A stretch of 16,454 nucleotides of DNA from Lachnospiraceae bacterium. GTDB lineage: Bacteria; Bacillota; Clostridia; Lachnospirales; Lachnospiraceae. The notes under the pieces were generated by a model. The model did not search any database, was not told where the DNA came from, and saw only the letters and a list, made by a program, of their open reading frames with translations. Position 1 is the stretch's first letter, and each line of letters starts with the position of its first letter. The position numbers and the translations under genes were made by a program. The stretch is from the NCBI GenBank assembly GCA_009774155.1, contig VSNE01000019.1, forward strand, positions 1 through 16,454, read 5' to 3'. Shown here piece by piece: positions 1-6,467 of the stretch.

Positions 1-39
1 GAATATGACGAACTGGTTGGCGAAGACGAACTAAACTAA
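1..39 (+). CDS. C-terminal tail of an unidentified plus-strand protein (partial)
   Basis: Frame 1 from the first base reads EYDELVGEDELN and then TAA at 37-39. This looks like the acidic tail of a protein whose body lies left of the window. The stop falls 13 bases before a convergent terminator (52-118), as expected for a gene end. Twelve residues are too few to name a family. Frame 2 also stays open until a TAA at 32-34, so the frame choice rests on the plausible acidic tail. It would be the only plus-strand gene in the window. Confidence 0.5.
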   Translation, partial: EYDELVGEDELN

Positions 40-51
40 TACCAGAGGTTT

Positions 52-118
52 AAAAATACTCCCTCCTAAGCGGGCAGGCCTTTTGTGATGCCTGCCCGCC
101 CGGAAGGGAGCATTTTTT
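52..118. terminator. Convergent (bidirectional) intrinsic terminator
   Basis: A perfect 10-bp stem, GCGGGCAGGC (70-79) with GCCTGCCCGC (90-99), has a 10-nt loop. It sits inside an outer stem pairing AATACTCCCT (55-64) with AGGGAGCATT (105-114). The plus strand then has TTTTTT at 113-118, and the minus strand has TATTTTT at 52-58. The one imperfect outer pair is a G-U wobble in minus-strand RNA but an A-C mismatch in plus-strand RNA, so the fit is slightly better for the minus-strand MerR unit. It lies between the converging gene ends at 39 and 147. Confidence 0.88.
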
Positions 119-146
119 GTTTTCCCGCCGGACCTTTTACCAGACG

Positions 147-986
147 CTACTGAAAAACAGCTTCCTTTTGAACCGGAATCTGAATTTCCGTCACAAATTT
201 ACTGATATCATTTGTAAGTCCGTAATCAATCATCGTAATTTCTTTGGAAAATCCCACCGCCCTATATTGGTTTTCCTCTATGTAATCCATCAGTCTGTGA
301 TAGTAATAGGGCGCCTGCTCATGGCCTCCCTGAAAGCGGATCACCGCGCAGGTCTCCTCCGGAATACGTATTGTATCCCCTTTAAAGCAGTCCTCCTCAT
401 CCAGTATGATAAATACCATCTCATACGGCTGAAACTTCCGTTCCTTCAGGCTCTCCGCCGGAATACCCAGACCGACCTTTCCAAGAAAGGTAACGGTATT
501 CTCCTCCAGCTGCTCCAGCTCCCGGATAGAATATTCCAGATCCAGATAGCAACTGGGCAGCACTTTCTTCTTAACGGAAGCAATTCTCCTTGCCGGCCTT
601 TTCTCCAACGTGATGCTGTCCAGCCGGGACGACACGGCATCCTTTAGCTGGCTTAATCGGTTTTCAATCTTTTTCTGAATGACTGCCAGCTCCTGCTGCC
701 GTCTGGCCGCCTCTTCCTTCTGTCTCTGCAAAAGCCTGCACATATGATCAATATCCCGGTTTCCCAGAAACTGCGCAATATTTTCTAAAGGCATGTCCAG
801 AACCCGCAGATAACGGATTGTGTTCAGACATTCAAACTGTCTGGCGCTGTAGTATCGGTATCCGGTATCCGGATCTGTGTATTCCGGCTGCAAAAGCCCG
901 ATTTTCTCATAATGGCGGAGGGTTCCCACGCTGATATGAAACAGCCTGGACACCTCTCCAATCTGAAACAGATCATTTTTTTCCAT
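147..986 (-). CDS. MerR-family regulator with GyrI-like effector domain (BmrR-like)
   Basis: A 279-residue transcriptional activator of the drug-sensing MerR class. The N-terminus carries the winged-helix DNA-binding domain (IGEVSRLFHISVGTLRHYEK, about residues 9-28, then IGLLQP and a TGYRYYS wing). A long dimerisation helix rich in R, Q, E and K (about 85-115) follows. The rest resembles the GyrI/BmrR drug-binding fold (EKRPARRIASV near 126, and C-terminal strands). The start at 986 is preferred over an in-frame start at 1055 because family proteins begin just before this helix-turn-helix, a GAGGGA ribosome site lies 9 bases upstream, and the longer form would run far into the MATE gene. It overlaps the MATE gene by 14 bp (ATGGAAAAAAATGA), implying translational coupling. 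It probably binds the dyad at 2353-2373 and activates its own operon when it senses a toxic compound. The ligand is unknown. Confidence 0.9.
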   Translation of the reverse strand: MEKNDLFQIGEVSRLFHISVGTLRHYEKIGLLQPEYTDPDTGYRYYSARQFECLNTIRYLRVLDMPLENIAQFLGNRDIDHMCRLLQRQKEEAARRQQELAVIQKKIENRLSQLKDAVSSRLDSITLEKRPARRIASVKKKVLPSCYLDLEYSIRELEQLEENTVTFLGKVGLGIPAESLKERKFQPYEMVFIILDEEDCFKGDTIRIPEETCAVIRFQGGHEQAPYYYHRLMDYIEENQYRAVGFSKEITMIDYGLTNDISKFVTEIQIPVQKEAVFQ

Positions 987-2310
987 TGCTTCGTCCCTCG
1001 TACAGTACATATACAAGAGTATAGCACGCCATAATCCCGGATACAATAGGCGCAATCATTCCAAGACGGCCCAAATCGTCCGCATAGAATCTCCCAAACA
1101 AATATACCATCGGAATCCGCAGGAAAAGCGCTCCCGCGCTGCAGCTCACCATAGTCCATATTGTCTTCTGACGTCCATTCAAATATCCGTTCAGGCAGAA
1201 TACCATTGCGACCATAATGTAATCATAGCTGCAGGAACGAAGAAACGGCGCGCCGGCCGCCGCCACGCCCGCATCCTCCGTAAATATCTGAAGCATGGAC
1301 CGGGGACTGCACTGCGCCCACAGCCAGAACAGAAAGGAAACAGACAGCGCAAATCCCATTCCGTACCACAAGGACTTTCTTGCCCGCTCCGGCCTTCCGG
1401 CTCCCATGTTCTGTGCGGTAAGCGCGGCCAGAGCGCTGGCCATGGAGGTGGCCGAAAGCATGGCAAACACATCATATTTGCTGCTGATTCCAACCACTGC
1501 CGCAGCATAAACGCCGCAGCGGTTCATCACTGTCATAAGATACAGAAAAGAAATCCGAACCATCATTTCCTGGAAGGAAATCGGGATACCCACACAGGCA
1601 AGCCGTTTTGCGATGCTCCTGTCCGGCCGGAAGCTTTTCAGCCTGAAATCAAAGATAAACTTCTTTTTCTTCAGATAAATGACAGCAATCGTCATACTGA
1701 CTGCCTGGGAAATCACCGTCGCAAATGCCGTGCCTCTTACTCCCAGACCGCAATATTTTACAAGGACAACATCCAGTATCATATTCAGCACACAGGCAAT
1801 TCCCACAAAAGTCATGGGCCTCACGGAGTCCCCATATCCTCTTAAAACCGCGCTGACGGCGTTATAGCCGCAGATAAAGATATTCCCCGCGGAGCAGACC
1901 GCCACATACTGCATCGTCAGCTCAAAGGACTCCTTCGGTGTTCCCAGAAGCGTCAGAAGCTGCCTTTCAAACCCCAGCATCCCTATGGTCAGCAAAAGAG
2001 CGGCCGCAGCAAATACCGTCAGGGTTGTGCCAATCGTCCGTTTCACATTCCTGTAATCCCGGCCTCCCATATACTGCCCGATCAAAATAGTGCTTCCCAG
2101 CGTCAGGCCTGTAATCAGGCTCGTGACAATCTGCGTTACCTGAGTTCCGGTGGAAACCGCCGCCACGCTTTTGGCGCTGCAGTATCTGCCCACAACAAGC
2201 AGATCCACTGCTCCGTAAAGGGACTGCAGCACATTCGCTATAAGAAACGGAACCGCGAACCTCAAAAGCGTCTTTCCAATACTTCCTTCGGTAAGGTTGC
2301 TCTCTTTCAT
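973..2310 (-). CDS. MATE-family multidrug efflux transporter
   Basis: An inner-membrane cation (Na+ or H+)/drug antiporter of the MATE family, about 445 residues, the usual family length. The N-terminus (GSIGKTLLRFAVPFLIANVL, then AVDLLVVGRY and VAAVSTGTQV) is a typical MATE first repeat. Hydrophobic helices follow to the end, consistent with twelve membrane spans, and a second repeat starts near IGISFQEMMVR-like residues at about 245. Two in-frame ATGs exist. The one at 2310 (MKESNLTEG) is preferred because the AGAGG lies about 12 bases upstream of it, whereas it abuts the ATG at 2322 directly; the longer form adds only four residues. It is the first gene of a two-gene unit with the MerR regulator and is transcribed from the 19-bp-spacer promoter at 2346-2376. 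It probably exports the compound, or class of compounds, that the regulator senses. The substrate cannot be told from sequence. Confidence 0.93.
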   Translation of the reverse strand: MKESNLTEGSIGKTLLRFAVPFLIANVLQSLYGAVDLLVVGRYCSAKSVAAVSTGTQVTQIVTSLITGLTLGSTILIGQYMGGRDYRNVKRTIGTTLTVFAAAALLLTIGMLGFERQLLTLLGTPKESFELTMQYVAVCSAGNIFICGYNAVSAVLRGYGDSVRPMTFVGIACVLNMILDVVLVKYCGLGVRGTAFATVISQAVSMTIAVIYLKKKKFIFDFRLKSFRPDRSIAKRLACVGIPISFQEMMVRISFLYLMTVMNRCGVYAAAVVGISSKYDVFAMLSATSMASALAALTAQNMGAGRPERARKSLWYGMGFALSVSFLFWLWAQCSPRSMLQIFTEDAGVAAAGAPFLRSCSYDYIMVAMVFCLNGYLNGRQKTIWTMVSCSAGALFLRIPMVYLFGRFYADDLGRLGMIAPIVSGIMACYTLVYVLYEGRSNGKK

Positions 2311-2345
2311 ATTCCTGTCCATCCTCTTTCGCTGTAATAAATCTG

Positions 2346-2376
2346 ATCATAAACTCTATAACAGCTGCAGAGTCAA
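2346..2376 (-). promoter_or_regulatory. MerR-type promoter with 19-bp spacer and operator dyad
   Basis: On the minus strand, TTGACT (2371-2376) and TATGAT (2346-2351) are separated by 19 bp, instead of the usual 17. An inverted repeat, ACTCT...AGAGT (2353-2357 and 2369-2373, 11 bp between arms), fills the spacer. Overlong spacers with an internal dyad are the hallmark of promoters activated by MerR proteins, which distort the DNA to realign the two elements. The MATE start codon lies about 30 bases past the expected transcription start, and a MerR gene is second in the operon. Confidence 0.82.
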
Positions 2377-2400
2377 GAAAAACTTTTGTTCACCAGGGCG

Positions 2401-2437
2401 CAGATAAAGCTCCCTTTTATTTCCATGCTTTTATCTG
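2401..2437 (-). terminator. Hairpin over the carB stop codon, possible weak terminator
   Basis: In minus-strand RNA, CAGATAAAAGC (2427-2437) pairs with GCTTTATCTG (2401-2410) in a 10-bp stem with one bulged A and a 16-nt loop. The stem contains the carB stop codon. No U-run follows directly; the nearest is a TTTTT about 20 bases on. Efficient termination is therefore doubtful, and some carB transcripts may read into the MATE gene. Confidence 0.3.
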
Positions 2438-5400
2438 TCCGTAATCTCCGCATGAAATTCCTGAAGGGATTTCACAGGAAGCTTTCCGTCGCGCTTCGCA
2501 GAACGGATACCCTCCACGGTCGCCTTCGCGGCCGCCATGGTCGTCATATACGGAATTTTGTTCTTAACCGCCGCCTTACGGATATAGCTGTCATCCACGG
2601 CTCCCTTCTTTCCGATCGGCGTATTGACGATAAGCTGAATCTTCCCGTTGGTAATTTTATCCAGAATATTCGGGCGTCCTTCATTGATCTTCCATACCTT
2701 TAAGGCCGGAATTCCCGCCGCCTCAATCATATCGCAGGTCCTTCCGGTAGCCATGACAGAGAATCCGCAGTCATAAAAGCCCTTTGCCACTTCCACAACC
2801 TCTGCCTTATCCCGGTCATTCACTGAAATCAGCACGCAGCCTTCTGTCGGAATCCTACTTTTGGTCGCTTCCTCCGCCTTATAGAATGCATCTCCGAAAT
2901 CCGCAGAAAGTCCAAGCACCTCTCCGGTGGAACGCATCTCGGGTCCAAGAACCGGATCGACCTCCGGGAACATATTGAACGGGAACACCGCCTCCTTCAC
3001 GCCGTAATGCGCAAAATTCTTCTCCCGAAGCTCCGGAACCGGACTGGTATGTCCGGTAAAGGGCATTGTAATAATATCCGTCGCAAGCTGCACCATATTG
3101 ATGCCGCAGACCTTGGATACAAGCGGCACGGTTCTGGAAGCTCTGGGATTCGCCTCGATAACGAATACCTTGCCGTCCTCAATTGCATACTGCATATTCA
3201 TAAGGCCCACCACATGCATCTCGCTGGCAATCCTTCTTGTATAATCTTTAATCGTCTCAATCTGCTTCTCTGTCAGGCCCTTGGGAGGAATGATACATGC
3301 AGAGTCGCCGGAATGAACGCCCGCAAGCTCAATGTGCTCCATAACAGAAGGCACAAACACCTGTCTGCCGTCGCTGATGGCATCTGCCTCGCACTCGGTT
3401 GCATGGTGTAAGAAGCGGTCAATCAGAATAGGTCTGTCCGGCGTCACGCCTACCGCCTGCTGCATATAGAAGGTCAGATCCTCATCGTCGTATACAACCT
3501 CCATGCCGCGGCCGCCCAGCACATAGGAGGGACGGACCATAACCGGATAGCCGATTCTGTGCGCCGCCTTCAGCGCTTCTTCTGTATCGACTGCCATGCC
3601 TGCCTCCGGCATCGGAATCTCCAGCTTTGCCATCATCTCCCGGAAAAGATCTCTATCCTCCGCCAGATCAATGGTCTCCGGCGTGGTTCCCAAAATGTTG
3701 ACGCCATATTTTTTCAGATCCGCCGCCAGGTTCAGCGGCGTCTGCCCGCCAAACTGCGCAATCACGCCTACCGGCTTTTCCTTTTCATAGATTGCAAGTA
3801 CATCCTCCAGCGTCAACGGCTCAAAATACAGCTTGTCCGAAGTATCGTAGTCCGTGGAAACCGTCTCCGGATTGCAGTTTACGATGATCGTAGAAAAGCC
3901 CAGCTTACGCAGCGCCTTGGCCGCATGCACGCAGCAGTAGTCAAACTCTATCCCCTGCCCGATACGGTTCGGACCGCCGCCCAGGATCATAACCTTCGGA
4001 CGATCCGTCTCCACCGGACTTTCATCCTTTATATGATAGCTGGAATAGTAATACGCGCTGTCCTTTGTTCCGCTGACATGCACTCCTTCCCATGCTTCCA
4101 CAATGCCGTTTTCCACTCTCGCATTCCTGATATCCTCCTCGGATACCCCTAAAATTTCACTTAAATATTTGTCGGAGAAGCCGTCCAGCTTTGCCTGCCT
4201 TAAATCTTCCGTATCCGGAACCCGTCCGGTATATTTCCCGATCAGGGCCTCTTCCTCCTCCACCAGCTCCTTCATCTGCTGGATGAAATAAGTCTTTACC
4301 CTGGTAAGATGATAGATTTCCTCTACCGATGCTCCCTTTCTGAGCGCCTCATACATAATAAAATGACGTTCGCTGCTTGGAGTCATCAGCATGGTGAGCA
4401 GTTCCTTTTTGCTCTTTTTATCAAGACCGTCCACATGGCCCAGACCAAAGCGGCCCTTCTCCAGAGAACGGATGGACTTCTGGAATGCCTCTTTATAGGT
4501 CTTCCCGATACTCATAACCTCGCCCACTGCGCGCATCTGGGTTCCCAGCTTGTCCTCAACCCCCTTAAATTTTTCAAATGCCCATCTGGCAAATTTGATT
4601 ACCACATATTCTCCGTCCGGCACGTATCGATCCAGAGTCCCGTATTTTCCGCACGGAATTTCGTCCAGCGTCAGGCCGCTTGCCAGCATGGCAGAAACCA
4701 GTGCAATCGGGAAGCCGGTGGCTTTACTTGCCAGAGCAGAGGAGCGGGAGGTACGCGGATTGATCTCAATCACCACAATACGTCCGGAAACCGGATCATG
4801 GGCAAACTGTACATTGGTGCCGCCGATGACCTCAATGGCATCCACAATCTTATATGCCTGCTCTTTCAGCTTCTTCTGAACCTCCTCGGAAATGGTCAGC
4901 ATCGGCGCGGAACAGAAGGAATCGCCGGTGTGTACGCCTACCGGATCGATGTTCTCGATAAAGCAGACGGTAATCATATTTCCTTTCGCATCACGTACTA
5001 CCTCCAGCTCCAGCTCCTCCCATCCCAGGATGGACTCCTCTACCAGCACCTGGCCTACAAGACTTGCCTGAAGACCTCTCGCACATACGGTCTTTAATTC
5101 TTCTTTATTATACACAAGGCCGCCGCCTGCTCCGCCCATCGTATAGGCCGGACGCAGCACGACCGGATAACCAAGGCTGTCCGCAATATTCAAAGCTTCC
5201 TCCACCGAATAGGCAACATCGCTTCTTGCCATCTCAACGCCTAACGCGTTCATGGTGTTTTTAAATTCAATGCGGTCTTCCCCTCGTTCGATCGCATCCA
5301 CCTGCACGCCGATGACCTTAACATTGTACTTATCCAGCACGCCTGACGTCTTCAGCTCAGAGCACAGATTCAGGCCCGACTGCCCGCCCAGGTTCGGCAG

Positions 5401-5655
5401 AAGCGCATCCGGACGTTCTTTTGCAATAATCTGCTCCAGTCTTTCCACGTTCAGCGGCTCAATATAAGTGATATCCGCCGTATCCGGATCTGTCATAATC
5501 GTCGCCGGATTGGAGTTTACCAGCACAATCTCATACCCCAGATTTCTGAGCGCCTTGCATGCCTGCGTACCGGAATAATCAAATTCACATGCCTGGCCAA
5601 TAATAATAGGACCGGAACCGATAATCAGTACTTTGTGAATGTCTTCTCTTTTCAT
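2431..5655 (-). CDS. carB: Carbamoyl-phosphate synthase large subunit
   Basis: The 1074-residue synthetase subunit makes carbamoyl phosphate from bicarbonate, glutamine-derived ammonia and two ATP, feeding pyrimidine and arginine synthesis. The duplicated fold is clear. The first half starts KVLIIGSGPIIIGQACEFDY and has the ATP-grasp signatures PAYTMGGAGGG and EINPRTSRSSALASK. The second starts KVMILGGGPNRIGQGIEFDY and has PSYVLGGRGMEVVYDDED and EANPRASRTVPL. A C-terminal methylglyoxal-synthase-like regulatory domain (about 940-1074, with MATGRTCDMIEAAGI and NTPIGK) is complete and is the usual site for UMP or ornithine control. Length is standard. The start has an AAGGTGG ribosome site at 5660-5666. 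The glutaminase partner carA is not adjacent: the upstream neighbour is yigZ. It has its own promoter (5712-5740) and a leader of only about 50 nt, with no room for a PyrR attenuator. Confidence 0.98.
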   Translation of the reverse strand: MKREDIHKVLIIGSGPIIIGQACEFDYSGTQACKALRNLGYEIVLVNSNPATIMTDPDTADITYIEPLNVERLEQIIAKERPDALLPNLGGQSGLNLCSELKTSGVLDKYNVKVIGVQVDAIERGEDRIEFKNTMNALGVEMARSDVAYSVEEALNIADSLGYPVVLRPAYTMGGAGGGLVYNKEELKTVCARGLQASLVGQVLVEESILGWEELELEVVRDAKGNMITVCFIENIDPVGVHTGDSFCSAPMLTISEEVQKKLKEQAYKIVDAIEVIGGTNVQFAHDPVSGRIVVIEINPRTSRSSALASKATGFPIALVSAMLASGLTLDEIPCGKYGTLDRYVPDGEYVVIKFARWAFEKFKGVEDKLGTQMRAVGEVMSIGKTYKEAFQKSIRSLEKGRFGLGHVDGLDKKSKKELLTMLMTPSSERHFIMYEALRKGASVEEIYHLTRVKTYFIQQMKELVEEEEALIGKYTGRVPDTEDLRQAKLDGFSDKYLSEILGVSEEDIRNARVENGIVEAWEGVHVSGTKDSAYYYSSYHIKDESPVETDRPKVMILGGGPNRIGQGIEFDYCCVHAAKALRKLGFSTIIVNCNPETVSTDYDTSDKLYFEPLTLEDVLAIYEKEKPVGVIAQFGGQTPLNLAADLKKYGVNILGTTPETIDLAEDRDLFREMMAKLEIPMPEAGMAVDTEEALKAAHRIGYPVMVRPSYVLGGRGMEVVYDDEDLTFYMQQAVGVTPDRPILIDRFLHHATECEADAISDGRQVFVPSVMEHIELAGVHSGDSACIIPPKGLTEKQIETIKDYTRRIASEMHVVGLMNMQYAIEDGKVFVIEANPRASRTVPLVSKVCGINMVQLATDIITMPFTGHTSPVPELREKNFAHYGVKEAVFPFNMFPEVDPVLGPEMRSTGEVLGLSADFGDAFYKAEEATKSRIPTEGCVLISVNDRDKAEVVEVAKGFYDCGFSVMATGRTCDMIEAAGIPALKVWKINEGRPNILDKITNGKIQLIVNTPIGKKGAVDDSYIRKAAVKNKIPYMTTMAAAKATVEGIRSAKRDGKLPVKSLQEFHAEITDR

Positions 5656-5711
5656 AAATCCACCTTGTTTATCCTTTCATTTTTCTTCTATCTATCTGTC
5701 AAATCCCGTCT

Positions 5712-5740
5712 ATTCTATCATAATTCCTTTCCGACAACAA
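5712..5740 (-). promoter_or_regulatory. Sigma-A promoter of carB
   Basis: On the minus strand, TTGTTG (5735-5740) and TAGAAT (5712-5717) are 17 bp apart. The expected transcription start, near 5705, gives a leader of about 50 nt with the AAGGTGG ribosome site just before the ATG at 5655. It separates carB from the gltX unit upstream. Confidence 0.7.
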
Positions 5741-5757
5741 CCACGGTCAGCCATATT

Positions 5758-5769
5758 TTACAATTGTAA
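5758..5769. promoter_or_regulatory. 12-bp perfect palindrome, possible operator upstream of carB
   Basis: TTACAATTGTAA is a perfect palindrome centred about 24 bp upstream of the carB -35 element and about 50 bp downstream of the yigZ stop. Its core TACAATTGTA fits the TACANNTGTA pattern bound by BlaI/CopY-type winged-helix repressors. No such regulator is encoded in the window, and a single AT-rich palindrome can arise by chance. The position would suit an activator better than a blocking repressor. Confidence 0.25.
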
Positions 5770-5813
5770 TCCTCTCTGTCAGTCCTGCAGTCCATCGTAT
5801 TCCCTTCTCTGCC

Positions 5814-6467
5814 CTACCCAAAGCACAGATATTCCCCGTCTGCCAGAGCATAATACAGATTCTTTTTTTCTTTTATCACCGCCTGTCCGCTGGTGAGCTC
5901 TGTCACCGCCTTTGTAATCTCCCGCGCTTTGGAAGCCGGAACTATAACGGTAAATCTTACTTTATCTGTATACTCAGAATCCATGAGCGGAATCTGCCTC
6001 TGTCCGAATAGATACTGAAGCTTTCCAATGCCATTGTAATCCGTGCCGATCTCCAGCATCGTCCCCCAGCATTTTGTAATTACCCGGCTGTTTTTAAGCC
6101 CCTCCTGCACAGCCGCGGAATAGGCGCGCACCAGCCCGCCGGTTCCAAGCAGCGTTCCGCCAAAATACCGGGTCACAACGACCGCCGTATCGGTAAGTCC
6201 TGCGCCGGCCAGCACATCCAGCATAGGCTTTCCCGCGGTCTGGGAAGGCTCCCCGTCATCGCTGCAGCGCATAACCTCCTGCCGCTCTCCAAGAATATAG
6301 GCAGAACAGTTATGCCTTGCATCCCAGTATTTTTTCCGCATCTCTTCAATAAAGGCAAGCGCCTCCTCCTCCGTCTGCACCGGACGGACAGTCGCAATAA
6401 AACGGGATTTTTTCTCCACAATCTCACCGGTTCCGCCCTCATAGACGGTTTTGTACTGTTCTGCCAT
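5814..6467 (-). CDS. yigZ: YigZ/IMPACT family protein
   Basis: A 217-residue protein of the YigZ (UPF0029/IMPACT N-terminal) family, full length for the group. The first domain carries the family signature as a run of short motifs: EKKSRFIA near residue 20, CSAYILG near 53, DDGEPSQTAGKPML (about 70-83) and VVVTRYFGGTLLGTGGLVRAYS (split here; about 96-117). A shorter C-terminal ferredoxin-like domain follows. The molecular role of bacterial members is not firmly settled; nucleic acid or translation-related binding is proposed from the eukaryotic IMPACT homologue. The ATG has an AGGAAGG ribosome site six bases upstream. It overlaps the helicase gene by 29 bp and is the last gene of the gltX-helicase-yigZ unit. 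No convincing terminator follows it. Confidence 0.92.
   Translation of the reverse strand: MAEQYKTVYEGGTGEIVEKKSRFIATVRPVQTEEEALAFIEEMRKKYWDARHNCSAYILGERQEVMRCSDDGEPSQTAGKPMLDVLAGAGLTDTAVVVTRYFGGTLLGTGGLVRAYSAAVQEGLKNSRVITKCWGTMLEIGTDYNGIGKLQYLFGQRQIPLMDSEYTDKVRFTVIVPASKAREITKAVTELTSGQAVIKEKKNLYYALADGEYLCFG

Noticed and set aside
987..1055. Longer start for the MerR gene (302 residues)
   Set aside because: The extra 23 residues read MRLLYPGLWRAILLYMY and onward, which fits no MerR N-terminus. They come from bases coding for the MATE C-terminus, and the downstream ATG has a good ribosome site.
4309..5097. 262-residue (and, at 3559-4152, 197-residue) plus-strand frames opposite carB
   Set aside because: Both are shadows of a highly conserved gene, with no ribosome site, promoter or domain; long antisense frames are common in GC-balanced conserved genes.
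5656..5813. PyrR attenuator or other riboswitch upstream of carB
   Set aside because: The leader from the predicted start is about 50 nt, with no PyrR binding motif or terminator hairpin.
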